Assembly: GCA_029204225.1 (NCBI GenBank)
Contig: CM055110.1
Span: 19,029,501 to 19,093,500 of the forward strand
From: Diphasiastrum complanatum
Lineage: Eukaryota; Streptophyta; Lycopodiopsida; Lycopodiales; Lycopodiaceae
Direction: 5' to 3'
Length of the DNA: 64,000 nt
Both the position numbers and the translations under genes were made by a program. The notes beneath the pieces were generated by a model that saw only the letters and a list, made by a program, of their open reading frames with translations, was not told where the DNA came from and ran no database searches. Below, one piece after another: positions 34,557-46,289 of this stretch; within the stretch, counting starts at the first letter, position 1; each line of letters opens with the position of its first letter.

Positions 34557-35447
34557 GTGATATCAGAACAGATCAGAGTCGATACAGTGGTATCTTTGCA
34601 CCTCTCTCAACATTCTTCATACATCCATCAACAAGCCACTATCGGGAGTGCTTCCCTTCCTCCTAGAGTTATCCGTGGTAAGAGACCTTGCATCTTTCTG
34701 AGCTCTAAATCAAATGCTGGAGAATCTGATTCAGACCCAGAGTCATCCTCTCCTCCTCATGTTATTCGTCCAGCTCCTCGAAAGGTTTTTTCACCAAAAG
34801 TGATGATAACCCAAGAGGAGCTTGATGTTTATTTTGATTCTAACCATTATAACCAATACGAGACTTACTTAGCTGATAAAATTGATCAGCTCGGCAATTA
34901 TTTTGATTTCTTTCTTCCAGATTCAAATAGAAGCTATAGATTAGGTCCCAAATTTTGTGCAGAGTTGAAAGAAAAAACATCAGATGTTATTGTAGAAGTC
35001 GGCAGAAACTTTTGCAGCATAGTATTAGTTCTGATTCTCAGGGTGTAGTTTTTGTTGTTAGTCCATTTTTTATAAGAGCGGTGAAGGCAAAAGATGCCAA
35101 TTTTGAAAGGGCTGTATATTTTATCAAATGCAGTCCAGTGGCGAAATTTTATTTGATTCCATATGAGAGTAAGTAAGGATTGCTAGTTTGCTTTTTTTTG
35201 CTTTAATTTGGATGATTACTCCTGTTCAAATGGATTTTAATTTTTATTTTGATTAGTGTAGTCGGCATTGGAGCCTGAACATTCTTTCTGTAAAGATAAA
35301 TAAGGAGGGAGTATCAAATTTTCTCTGTGTTAAAGTAACTCAGCTAATAATACACATAGAGAATTTGACTCTCTACTTCCTGATGTCGTTCGGGGAATAC
35401 CGACAACGGCGACCTCAATTGGATAGATAACCATTAAATCTCTCAAG
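34557..35447 (+). pseudogene. Gene Y, copy A: C-terminal part with Ulp1-like protease
   Basis: From about 34640 it matches the minus-strand gene at 60030-61673: KRPCIFLSSKSNAGESDSD, VYFDSNHYNQYETYLADKI and YRLGPKFCAELKEK. After a frame change come VVFVVSPFFIRAVKAKDANF and FERAVYFIKC, ending IPYESN at a GTAAGG donor (exon end 35172). The intron is 35173-35261. The next exon reads RHWSLNILSVKINKEGVS. This is the layout of Ulp1/SENP (C48) cysteine proteases, which cleave SUMO or related modifiers: the FF..L segment, FVP..., and HWSL with the catalytic His. It ends at a GT at 35448. The histone-like N-terminus found in copy B is absent here, replaced by the copia LTR. Frameshifts near 35030 and 35340 make it defective. 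Confidence 0.7.
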
Positions 35448-35540
35448 GTATATACAATTTATCTCTGATATGCATGTAATTTTTTTAGTTTAAATCTATC
35501 ATCATAGCATAAATAAATTTTCTGTCAAAATATTACTAAT

Positions 35541-35760
35541 TATGAGTTCACCATTTCCAACACTCCCTCTTGAACGTTGCAACCTTTGTTGTGTTTGTTC
35601 AGTTCATCTTCATGGAGCACATGGAATGGTTGCAAGAGTTCACCATTTTCAACAAGAGAGAGAGTATGGTTGAAAAATGTTTCAGTAAAGTTCAATACGA
35701 TGCAGTATGGTTCAACATGATCGAGCAATTTTCATTGTGGTTTTTGTTCAATTTGTTGTG
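35541..35760 (-). pseudogene. 3' end of a copia element (same family as 57400-59720)
   Basis: VQEGVLEMVNS, encoded across the polypurine tract and LTR start (AAGAGGGAGTGTTGGAAATG in minus orientation), matches the same junction at 57917 of the larger copia copy. Only the polyprotein tail and the first 20 or so LTR bases remain. It truncates gene Y copy A inside an intron. Confidence 0.6.
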
Positions 35761-35762
35761 AT

Positions 35763-35764
<2 letters not shown>

Positions 35765-35828
<64 letters not shown>
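35765..35828. repeat. (GA)n microsatellite
   Basis: GA run of about 64 bases directly beside the copia scrap. Confidence 0.97.
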
Positions 35829-35830
<2 letters not shown>

Positions 35831-35984
35831 CCTATTATGAACACGTTGGGGCATTCTCATTTTTTTATTAATTTTTTATATTTGCACCTAAATTGGACCA
35901 TCCTCCTGTACCCGAAACATTCGGCATACTACACAATAGTAATGCTCTTAATTAGAGCTTTCATCTGATACCCATATTACCCAA

Positions 35985-36060
35985 AAACACGTTTTTGAAC
36001 GTTTCTACCAAAAACCCGAAACGTGTTTTTGGACCGCGTTTCGAAACATGTTTCGGGAAT
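35985..36060. repeat. Imperfect inverted repeat
   Basis: CCCGAAACGTGTTTTTGG and TTTCGAAACATGTTTCGGG face each other around ACCGCG, able to form a hairpin about 200 bases past the rhodanese stop codon. Further AAACACGTTTTTGAACGTTT copies precede it. Confidence 0.5.
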
Positions 36061-36266
36061 GGGAGTGCAACTATGATTCAAAGTAATGAGAAGCTAATAA
36101 TGTTGATATAATGGCTGAAAAAAGTGCAGCTTTGTAATGAGCTATGGATATTCTTGGGCACTTTTACAAGGGAAAATACCTTAAATACCATCAATATATG
36201 AGCAGATTGTCAATTGCCATTGTAGTACTTATGCACATGTACATTTCTTCCAAAACTGAAAGCTTG

Positions 36267-39194
36267 TCAATCTTCATCCTCATTGACAGGATAACCTTCA
36301 TGGATCCAGTCATTCAATCCTCCCTTCAGATGTGTCACATTTGTGAAATTCTCCTCCTGTAGTTCATAAGCAGCTTTCAAGGATCTGCAAAAAGATGACC
36401 AGTGCAAAATTGGGTTTAAAAAATAGCCAAATATCAAGAGATGTTGCTTATGCAGCAAAATTCAGGACTGCTTGTAGCTAGTCTTAACACAAGGAATTTG
36501 AATATACCTTGACTGACGTCCAAACATACGCTCTGGATCTGCATATCGTTTAGCTTTTGGACCAGTTCTTTCAACATATGTTAGTAAAGTGCCTCCTATA
36601 CTGCACAATACTATCACTTGCTTACTCCTGTCACCACCAACAGCAGCCAAGGCTTGGCTTATAAAATCAGGATTGCGCTCTGCCAGTATTCACAGGTTAT
36701 TCAGAGAAGGGTTGTTCTAGTCTCATCAACAATTATGATTTGCCAATCAACTTTATTCAGCTGTCAGATGAAGATACTTTGAAGGACATACGATGCACAG
36801 AATGGAGACATGAAAGAGTGTTGGTCATAGAAAAGATTTCAAATACAGTGTTTTGGCACATGTAGGGAGAACTATTGAGATTGAATCAGCACATCTCACC
36901 TGTGCCAGCAAAATCTGTAAGCAGAGCATATCCGAGTCTCCTGCATTGTGCAAGTACTCATGAGTGGTCACAGCACTGACTATGTTTCACACGAAAATAT
37001 GCTGCAAATAAATAAAATTCCAGCAGTTAAAATCTATTGCAGGAAAAGCAGCTGGATGGCTGTCCAAGCTTTGGAGGAGATGCTTCAAAATTGTAGACAT
37101 GGAAACAAAATAATGATGTGCCGTAACCAATGGATAGTGAAAAATTGTTTAGCATAGAAGATGGCTATCTCAAGAAGGAAGTTACACGTAACATATTATT
37201 GCCTTATGTTTCCCAGATTGGCTTCTTAGCAGATTCAGATGGATCAACTCATTCTGACCTGTCCCTTGAGTGGAGCAGAGAATGGGAAAGTTCTCTGTTG
37301 CTGCCATGCTGAAGCTTAGCTGAAAATGAAGTAATTTGGAAGCAAAGTGATTAAAAGATGCACCACAATTTCTCACTTCAAAAGCAATCACCTTAGATTG
37401 GTTTTCAAATCGTTTCCTTGTATAAGACGAAAGAGCGGTGCATTAAAAGCACCTTCTGCATGAGTCTGCACCAATTATAAGGTAAGAAACTGAAGCATAT
37501 AATGGAAAAAACGAAGAATTGATATTGCAACAAGCTTGATGTGCCTCTGGAAATCTTTACAAGGGCTGAAAGGTGAGAATAAATGCAAGTGTTGTGCATT
37601 TGTTTGATTTTTCAAGTAACAAGGGGTGCCATTTGATGTTACACCTAGTTGACCTCTCTTTCTGAGACTACAATATGCCAAACATTCTTCTCTATTCATC
37701 AAAAACTAAAACTCAAGAAATGTCAAAATTACACTTGGCATGTATAACGTAAGAGTCATGCCCAACAATCCTCACTTAGCAAACATAAAATTTTTTTTAG
37801 TGAGTTCATAAGAACGTTGTGCGTGTATAGTTTCAACTCTGATGTGAAACAAATTATCAATGGGGTCTTTATGACATTCAAAGTTCCTCAGTTGGTGATT
37901 TCAAAAGATATTTCAATGTCTCTCGGTAGAGCTCTAGAATTGCCAGGTTCAATTGGACATCTTGGTTTCAGCTGAAACTTACTGAGCTGTGCCTGGTTGT
38001 TGAAAGGCCTTCCGGAGTTATGTTCCAATAAGTTGGAATGCCATTGACTTTTTTGTTCGCACAAATAGCTAAGAACAGGATTTTAGGATGGCAGGGATAC
38101 ATGACTGCAAACAAGCATATACGCAATAGGCCACTTAATAGCTCGCAGTTTCAAGAGAAAAGTCATATCTGTTGTTGGTATAGCAGTCAAATTTTGGAAA
38201 TGCCTTTTAAAATGAAAGACAAAGATGATGTTGGCAGAGAAGAACATAGCACACCAGAAAGGGAAAAATAGAGAAGATGTGAATATAGCTGCTTGTCAAT
38301 ATAGCTATAGAAATTGAGCTAGTAAACATGTGTGAGACTAATTGTCTCAATCGGATAATTCTGCTGCACGACAGGTTGAGCAAAGCAGCATTTCATCCTT
38401 TGGAATATCCTCACAAACCTTTCTAAAATCCTGAGGCTCACGGACATCAATGAGAACTGCCTTTCCAGCTTTTACTAATTTGTGTGCTTCTTCACATTCC
38501 AAGCTTTTCAAATTTCCTTCAGTCAGCTTTCTGTGGACCTCTGCAGACAAAATACAGGATTTCTGTTAATTTCATTGATTTTTGAAAAACCATCCCTTAC
38601 TGCTCTCAGAATGATTGTCCCTTAATGCTGTTAATTTAATTGCTTCGTTTTTCACCACAGAAGGACGATCATCCCAAAACGGATTAATGAACGGAAACAG
38701 AGCAGAATTGAGTGGACATGGACAAGATAATGCACAATATCAGATAAAAGAACCGAAGTTGAAATTGAACAAATTTCAGATTTTGTGCTGAGAAAGCCGA
38801 ATTGTTCATTAATCCAAATGACAATGTCAAATCAGGGCAGCGACCAACCAACCCATGCAGTGTATTTGAAAGAATCATCAAACCACGAGCCAACAAAGCC
38901 GTTTCGAGCTGCCACATCCGATTTGAACTTGTTGAGCTTGGCCTCCATGGTGTTCTTGGCCACAAAGGTCTTGAAGAACCAGCTCTGCTGGCTCTCCTGC
39001 GGCTTGGTGCTTTCATCCGCAGCTCTCGTTCTTACCCAGTGCTGTGTAAGCGAAGAAGACGGCTTAAGCCTGCTCGATCCTGCGCAAGCAGAAAAACCAA
39101 ACTGCTGCATCAAGGATTGAGCAGCAGAATAGGATGAAGATGATGCAGCTGCTGGAATGGTGAATTGGGCAAGCCATGAAAGCGATATTGCCAT
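36267..39194 (-). CDS. Chloroplast rhodanese-like (sulfurtransferase) protein
   Basis: Six exons: 39194-38849, 38540-38419, 37465-37392, 36940-36900, 36679-36508, 36384-36267. Phases agree at every junction and all introns are GT-AG, giving 290 residues. Exon 4 is only 41 bases. Residues 1 to about 60 are Ser/Ala-rich and fit a plastid transit peptide (MAISLSWLAQFTIPAAASSS). The rhodanese domain covers about 125-285: VLIDVREPQDF, THAEGAFNAPLF, RRLGYAL, FAGTERNPDF, the active-site loop with Cys220 in VIVLCSIGGT, and HLKGGLNDWIHEGYPV. The LGYAL...F.GTE.NP.F segment recalls chloroplast rhodanese-like proteins related to Arabidopsis STR14. The Cys loop lacks the usual CxxxxR Arg, so the substrate is uncertain. 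An upstream in-frame Met at 39377 gives a less plausible, Lys/Glu-rich leader. Confidence 0.85.
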
Positions 39195-39381
39195 AGCTGC
39201 TGCAGCTCTCAGCTCTGTCTTATCTCGCTCGCTCGCTCTTCCTCCTCGTATTTTGCTTTTCTTTTCCGGAGGTGACAACGTCATTAGCCACATGAGGGAG
39301 ACTCTCTCGCTGGATGCGCCTCTACTTCGTATATTGGCCTCAAATTCTAAGGGGATGACCACCTCAACTATTTCCATATGA

Positions 39382-39726
39382 CCCCTTTTAAAAGGGCAAT
39401 ATTAGTCCCTCCTATAGAGAGGTGTTTCTTTTGACCCATGTGTCAACCCTCCCATCCCGACCATTGACCTTCTTGGTCCTATGTCTTTTGCGTTAGGAGC
39501 ATCTCACAACATCTCACATAAAGTGCAATAACAAACTTGTCCTTGATCTTCGTGAGGCTTGGCCTCAATGACGACATTGGTTCTCTACCACGCCTGAGTT
39601 AAGAGGTCACAAGCTTTTTGGAAAGATGTTGCCATCGCCGCCCTCCTTTCATCTAGACTTAGCCTTCCCCTCTTTTACTTTAAAGCAAGACCAAGATAAA
39701 GGGAAGACAACTTTGTGGGTATGTTA
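39382..39726. other. Upstream region of the rhodanese gene, no other gene
   Basis: Contains the presumed promoter of the minus-strand rhodanese gene. No clear TATA box or second gene was recognised. Confidence 0.3.
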
Positions 39727-40547
39727 TGTGAAAATTGGCAATAGCAAACTTGATCAAACATTGTAAATATCATAATGACTTGTACCTATTATGATTACAC
39801 ATGTGTGGAGCCTATTCCCACGTGTGAAATAAATGTACTTTTCATGTAGTACAATCATATAGCTTGTACATATAGTTTAAATCAAGTTCTAGTGGCTAAA
39901 AAGACCAAAATCAAGTTTTTTAGTCATATGCCACATGGCATCAATCTAGAGATTGCATGAGCCACATCATGAGATTAGGTGTCAAATCCCATGTGTAGAG
40001 GTCTGCTCACACGTGTGGAATAAGCTGAGGAAGTCAAGTTTGCACTTCTAGAAGAGTTTTCTATGTAGTAAAAAATTGACCAAAAAGTGTTCAAAATAGA
40101 AGGTTTGGTCCAAGTGTCAATTTTGCATGATGAATCATCATATGACAAAGCACCCTCACACATGTGAGATCAGAGGGATGACTAGTACCACGAGCTCTCA
40201 CTGTTTTGTATTTATAGCGCCACATTTGGCCATAATCAACAAGCAACACCACTCTTGATTTTGGAAGCAATTTCTTGTCAATCTCTCCATTTGTCTTCAT
40301 TTGTTTGGAATGTTTTGAGTTCCTATTTTTAGGTTGGAGTACGTAATATGACAAATTTTCACACGTGTGAATATAGCAAGTACAATTTCCTTCATTAATG
40401 ATTGTTCTTGTTAGAATTTCTCATCGAAATTTGATCTAGATTGATCTAAATCTTGTGTAGATTTGTAGATTAATTGTATCTAACGTCCAATCCCTCTTGT
40501 GGAACATTTTAGGATCCATTCTTGGTCCAATTTTGCATATTTTCACA
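39727..40547 (+). repeat. Copia 5' LTR
   Basis: It starts TGTGAAAAT and ends ATTTTCACA, a nine-base terminal inverted repeat, and is followed directly by an initiator tRNA-Met primer site. TATA-like TGTATTTATAGC lies near 40206. 821 bases. ACACGTGTG words recur throughout. No 3' LTR partner is in the window. Confidence 0.8.
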
Positions 40548-40562
40548 TGGTATCAGAGCCAA
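40548..40562 (+). other. Primer-binding site, initiator tRNA-Met
   Basis: TGGTATCAGAGCCAA, an exact match to the classic copia primer site, directly after the LTR. Confidence 0.92.
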
Positions 40563-40815
40563 GTACAAGAGGATTTATGAAGATTTGATGGGGTTGATCC
40601 AAAACTAAGCCCAAATTAGCAAGTTTTTGGAAACTAGCTAATTTTGATGTGGCGAGTTGGATTGGATAGATATACTCAAAAGTTTTGCATCAAATTTGAT
40701 TGTGGGTTGCAGGGGTACTATTCACACATGTGAGGATGTACTGTACCAATTTTGGAGCCTTATGTTACAATTTGATGCTCATACACCCAAATTAGCAAGT
40801 TTGTGAAAACGTCAC
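40563..40815 (+). other. Copia leader, cut by Helitron sequence
   Basis: An untranslated leader. CCCAAATTAGCAAGTTT occurs twice (about 40610 and 40788). No gag follows. Minus-strand Helitron helicase sequence begins at about 40815. Confidence 0.5.
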
Positions 40816-43800
40816 ATAGAGCTTTATCTATGACAACTTTACTAACATTTTCACCGCACCCATAACGCACATGTTCGTTGATAGTTTGTGCACCTCCATA
40901 ATTATTTCCACAAATGCGAACACTTCAGTGAAGCGCTCACAATCTGTGCACGACTGCCCCGTCGCACCACCGAGAGCACCTGATGGAAATCACGACAAAA
41001 AATGATCGGAATCCCTCCAAATGGAGTATCAATACCCAATATGTCCCATAGAGATCGATCCACACACTCAATGGCATACTTATGTACCATGGAAGCCTCG
41101 TCCCAAATAATGAGTTGACATGCCATCAAAAGCTTACCTAACGGAGACTGTTTTGAGATGTTGCGGGTTGAGCTTTCATTCAATTCCGTCAGAGGAATCC
41201 TAAATCTAAAGTGCGCGGTCCTATCACCTTTCATTAACAATGCAGCGATCCCCGATGATGCAACTGCCAGTGCTATCCAACCTTGTGCATGCACTTACGA
41301 CAATATAACACTATAGAGAAACGTCTAACCTGTACCACCCGGACCATCTACAAAGAACACTCCACCCACTCTACGTACCACATGCTCACGTACTACACGG
41401 TCCAAAATCATGCGTTGATCTACATTCAATCTCTCGATGTCAGCCTCTACCTCTAGAAGGGTCTCATTGAAAAATATCTCCTCGCGAAATAGTGGAGAAA
41501 TCTCGACATCGCTTTCGGGAAGTGTGAACCCAAAATTTGTCAACGACTTTCCCGATGCCTTCATGTGCGTCTCCACATCTAAAAGAGCCCTATCTACCAA
41601 CATCTGACTCACAGTAACGATCTCGCACGTTACTGGCTGTCCTAACTCCTCCGCGTAATCCTCTACTAAATGGGGCTCTATACTCTCCCAAAGATCTAAT
41701 GGGTTGGAAGGGGCACACATCAAAAGAAGTACAGCGAACATGAGCCGAAGTTGCGACGGAGTCCCCCATGACACCGCCTCCAGCATGCAGTTACTCCATT
41801 CCATCTCGTCGTTGATAAGAAGTGTATGCCTGCAAGCATCTCTGAACGACGAAAACAACTCACCGTCAACTGTGCGCAAGTCCTCGAAACTTGATACCCA
41901 TTCACTACCGTTGTTTCATCATTGAAATTCCTTGGATAGTTCTTCGAGCATTTTCCATCCTTTATGCATGGTGCATTTGGAAAAGATGTTCCGCATGGGT
42001 CATGCATCATACAGGTCCTCACTATCTCGTACAACTTCAAATCATCCCCCCTCACAGGAATCTCTACGCATACGATACAATCGTAATCTCCAACAATGAT
42101 GGGCTTGCTCCGCTCCTCCAATATAATCAATAGGTGGGCATGGGGCAATCCTCTCTTCTGAAACTCCACAACATGAAGCCTTCCTATAATGCACCCAAAT
42201 ATCCCATCCTTTTTCAACAAATCAATCAAGTGTTGAAGCTTCATGCTAAAAACCCTCGACACCAAATCGGGCCTATCTGCAGGTGTCTGTTGAAATCTCA
42301 ACTCCCTCCTCACTTCTGACCAATTTGAGTTCGCTGTCATTGTGATAAACAAATCGGGAGAACCCAACTCCCTAACGATGGCCATAGCATCCTGGTACTG
42401 CTGATACATATGACGCGGTGAACCGATATAAGACGATGGAAGGACTATTCGTTGCCCTATGTTGTTGGCGGAATGAGCTCCAAGGGCATCAACGATGCCA
42501 CTACAAATCTCTCTACGAAATCTATCTCGATTGTTATAGATGATGTTCATGTTGTTTTGCACCATTTTTGCTACCATGTCACACACATACTCTTGCAATA
42601 GCCTTCCACCCAAATGTATAGGTGAAGCATGCTTTGCTCGTACCTGTAAATGGTAGTTGTAAAACTCTCGAATGGCGACAACTTTGTGTCCACCCTCTAA
42701 TTGCTCTTTAGGAGCATCTGAATGTATACCATCATGTCTGTCATCATCATCACCACGTGCGACATCTCTCATACACATATGTGGAATCCCCTGATACCTC
42801 CCATCGATATCGTAAGGAAAGAGGAGGACAAAATGCAAGGCATTATACGATGATGACGCTCTGTGGTATGCCGCAGACCATCCTGAATGGAGTGCAATAT
42901 GATGTCACACATTCCGTCGCTCGGGGTCTCATCTATAGGCATAAGCACTGCAATCGCATCGCTCGTAGGAGCATTAAACTATCTATTTGCTCTACTCTAT
43001 GAACAACCAGACACTATGTGAAGTCGAATATCCTTTGTGACATTCTCTCGCATGATTCGAACAACATTCTTAAAACGTTATGCAAATGGATTCACATCCA
43101 TCATCATGCTTTGCAAAAGGGAGAGAACGTCCCACCTAAGGTTGAGATTCAGAGATAATCTCTGATCTAATTGCAAATCATCACCATCCATGATGTAGAT
43201 CTACAAAAATGAAGGTCTATCTAAGGGCAACAAACCAGCAATATGATGATACAACTGGCTAGACACTCTAAATGTATACGCGCCGCCTACAGAGTTGGCA
43301 GTGGATCTATCTAGATTCACCCCAAGAGATGCAAAGGCCAAGGAGTTATTATAACTCCGAACATGTTTCCTAAAATGAGCTCCCATGTCATCAGAAGACG
43401 TGTACAAATTAAGGAGATAAAGAGACTGTGATGGCATCAAAGGCAAACACACCTTGCCTTTCATGCAACAGAAAGAGCCATTTCTTTCTGCTTTCCATCG
43501 CATGGCTAAACATCAACTACACACAAACTCCATCCCCCCCAAATCATGACACATTGGTCTATCAAGTGACCTGGCCACCTCAAACAACCTACCTACGGAA
43601 TGTGCAGACAAAGTCCTACCCAAAAATCTTCATTTCGCATTCATTCTACGCTTCATCCTTCTAGCTCTCGTATATCTAGACTCTGCCTTAGGGGTCCTAT
43701 ACGAAGGGTGGCTACGCACTTCCTCAGGTGTACCAAAATCCACTGAACTCGGTTCAACTCTCTCAATTTCCTCTCTGTCTCTCATTGTCGCACGTAATCT

Positions 43801-43860
43801 ATCCCAATATCTCCTCTGCGAGAGGGCATTTTGATTCCCACGTAGATCAGCTGATGTACG
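40816..43860 (-). pseudogene. Helitron Rep/helicase, internally deleted
   Basis: Reading right to left: an N-terminal basic segment (about 43850-43660), GSFCCMKGKVCLPLMP and YNNSLAFASLGVNLDRS (43503-43201), then the Rep core IVLPSSYIGSPRHMYQQYQD, GSPDLFITMTAN and the HUH histidines in FQKRGLPHAHLLI, then CSKNYPRNFNDETTVV. Next comes the PIF1-like helicase: VGGVFFVDGPGGTG (Walker A, cut), ALAVASSGIAALL, LIIWDEASM (Walker B) and PFGGIPIIFCRDFHQVL. Between YQVSR and RTVDGELFSSFRDAC the Rep segment with the catalytic tyrosines is missing. Several frameshifts and stops occur (around 43000-42840, 41910, 41300, 40900). No Helitron 5' TC or 3' hairpin-CTRR end was found. Confidence 0.88.
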
Positions 43861-43949
43861 TCAAGTTCATAAATTGGTCAACAAGTATGAAACATGCTCA
43901 GAATTGCAGGACCGTCCTAGTTTCAGTGTATGTTCTACTATCTTAGTTT

Positions 43950-44300
43950 CAGTGTTATCTGCTTGAATGGACACTCGGAGTTTCAAAGAAGGAGATATGG
44001 CATCAAGTGTGTGTTATCTGCTTGAATGGACGTGTGCTAGATGAGATAACAAATGCGTGTTATCTCATACCCACTACGACGTGTGTTATCTGCTTGAATG
44101 GATGTGTGTGTTATCTGCTTGAATGGACATGTGTTATCTATGATCTGTCTATGTATCTATCAGTATTCATAACCACGGCTAAATATACGCAGTAAGAACA
44201 CGGCTAAAATAACCACGTTGGTTGTGTATCATAGACAGATCATAGATAGAGAGGCAACCAACGTGTTACACAGTAAGAACACGGCTAAATATACGAACAA
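43950..44300. repeat. Short direct and inverted repeats
   Basis: GTGTTATCTGCTTGAATGGA occurs four times between about 44010 and 44130. TATCTATGATCTGTCTATG (about 44134) is an exact inverted repeat of CATAGACAGATCATAGATA (about 44230). CAGTAAGAACACGGCTAAA is directly repeated near 44190 and 44271. No coding sequence. Confidence 0.7.
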
Positions 44301-44523
44301 CAAAACTACTAACTCTAGATAACTCAAGAAAATCAAATCATTTGGCCTGAGTGACGTAAAGGTGATCTGTCTATTAGGCACCTCACAAAATTTTGATTTC
44401 AGAATGAGGAGAGAAGGAGGACAAATCGGCATTGTTCTGTTGTAGACCTCGTTGGTCGCAGTTGTTGTTCGTCACTGAATTACGCATTTGCTTTAAAATA
44501 CAATGGGAGCTCATTTTAGATAT

Positions 44524-45298
44524 TGGAACACACACGTTTTGATTTGCCTTCATGGATAAACGAAGGTAAACTCTGCCTATTAAATCTCTACCATGTCTGC
44601 CTTCAATACTTTGTAATCCTTTTTCTTTTGAGAACTCTGATAAAGATGTTGCTCAGAGATTGATGTTGGTTCATCGGGGGTGATTCTTTAGCATTGTGAA
44701 GATTGAGAAGCGTACCTATTAGACAACACACGTTTTGATTTGCCTTCGTGGATAAATGAAGGTAAACTCTATCTATTAAATATCTGCCATTTCTGCCTTC
44801 AATACTTAGTAAACCATTTTTTTTGAGAACTCTGGAAAAGATGCTGCTCAGAGACTGATGTTGGTTCATCATGGGTGATTCTTTGGAGATTGATGTTGGT
44901 TCATCGGGGGAGCTCATTTGCCATTGTCGTCTCTACCTTGAGCTTTTGTTCCTATGGCTATTGTGCAACAACGCTAGTTCCTTCTCTAGATCTCTCTTTA
45001 CTTTTCCTTCTTCTTTACTTTTCCTTCTTCTGCATCTAATAGAGTGATCAAAGCCGACTTGCAAAGCCTGGAGCAAGGGGGGGGATCAGATCAGATCTGG
45101 TGAAAGAGTCTCATGATTTTGAAGCTGGGTTTGTGGGGATGGATTAGGCAACACACGTTTTGATTTGCCTTCATGGATAAACGAAGGTAAACTCTGCCTA
45201 TTAAATATCTGTAATGTCTGCCTTCAATACTTTGTAAACCTTTTCTTTTGAGAACTCTGGAAAAGATGTTGCTCAGATATTGATGTTGGTTCATTGGG
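44524..45298. repeat. Three copies of a roughly 150-bp repeat
   Basis: Copies begin near 44529, 44727 and 45150 with CACACGTTTTGATTTGCCTT and end with GATGTTGGTTCATCGGGG-like sequence. Each encodes, on the minus strand, the same NQHQ.LS.IF.RVLK...L short frame. Function unknown; possibly fragments of one element. Confidence 0.75.
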
Positions 45299-45761
45299 AA
45301 TCTATATTTCCGTAAGAGAAGTGTGTTATCTGATGTTTATCTGAATATTCAATAAGACGTGTGTTATTAGATGTTTATCTGAATATTCAATACAGTTACA
45401 TATCAAATGCTTAATTATGCTCAAGAATCCAATAACGTTCAAGAATGTTCACATATCAGATACAATGCACATCAGATGCTTAAATGTTCAAATTACGTTG
45501 CACATATCAGATGTTTCAAAATACGTTCAAGAAACTATCAGATGCTTAATTAACATAGTGTCACAGTGATTTGACCGTATTGGATGCAAACTGAATCTGA
45601 TGGGCTCTACAAAGTGGTTGTGAATCTGCAAAGCGAGGAAGGTCTGTTTGGTGCGATATAAGATTAACATATCAGATGAAAAGTTTCAAGAATCCAAACG
45701 ATTGTGGAGATCCACAAATGAGAGAGTCATGAGAGGGCTTCAGCGGCAGGTCACAATCCCC

Positions 45762-45764
<3 letters not shown>
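45299..45764. other. No gene; ATGTTCA/ATCAGATG-rich
   Basis: Repeated ATCAGATG and TTCAAGAA words (CATATCAGATGC and variants) over about 200 bases suggest old satellite or transposon sequence. No coding region. Confidence 0.35.

Positions 45765-45806
<42 letters not shown>
45765..45806. repeat. (GA)n microsatellite
   Basis: GA run of about 42 bases followed by CGAGCCAGCCAGCCAGCC. Confidence 0.97.
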
Positions 45807-45811
<5 letters not shown>

Positions 45812-46289
45812 CAGCCAGCCAGCCGAAGAGATTCATTAGTAGACCATGCAAACCACCCTATAAGGAATATGAATTATGATAAGGAATATGAAATATGAAT
45901 TGGCCCGTTAATTAGAGAGAGAGATTGGACAGTGGGTGTGCTATTGTGCTATTGCAAATGCCTAGACCGTTGGCAGCACATAATGAAACTTTAAGGCCCA
46001 ATGGTCACTCATTAATTATAGAGTGGCCAACTTGACAGCCCATTTACCACTTGGACTTGGAATGTAGACTCTGGAGCATAGAGTTTGGCTAGTCACACCT
46101 AACATGCCAATCACATCATAGGACTTGTAATCAAAATATATTACCTTTCACATTTGAAGGGTACGTTTTTATTTCACGCTTCTTTGACATTTAAATGGGC
46201 CATTGACTGCATTGCAACTTGCAAATACCAAGGTATGCAATCATAGGCGACCGATATAGGCGACGCCTGATGATTTGGAAACTGAGTAT
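45807..46289. other. No gene recognised
   Basis: About 480 bases. CGACGGGCGATGATT near 46300 echoes the CATCG(G)CCGTCG sequence near 28640, linking this flank to the array at 27.8-28.6 kb. Confidence 0.35.

Noticed and set aside
36940-37312. Plus-strand short frames within the rhodanese introns
   Set aside because: No domain, and they oppose a phase-consistent spliced gene.
39194-39377. Upstream Met at 39377 as rhodanese start
   Set aside because: The extra 61 residues are charged and unlike a transit peptide; the Met at 39194 opens a typical plastid-targeting sequence.
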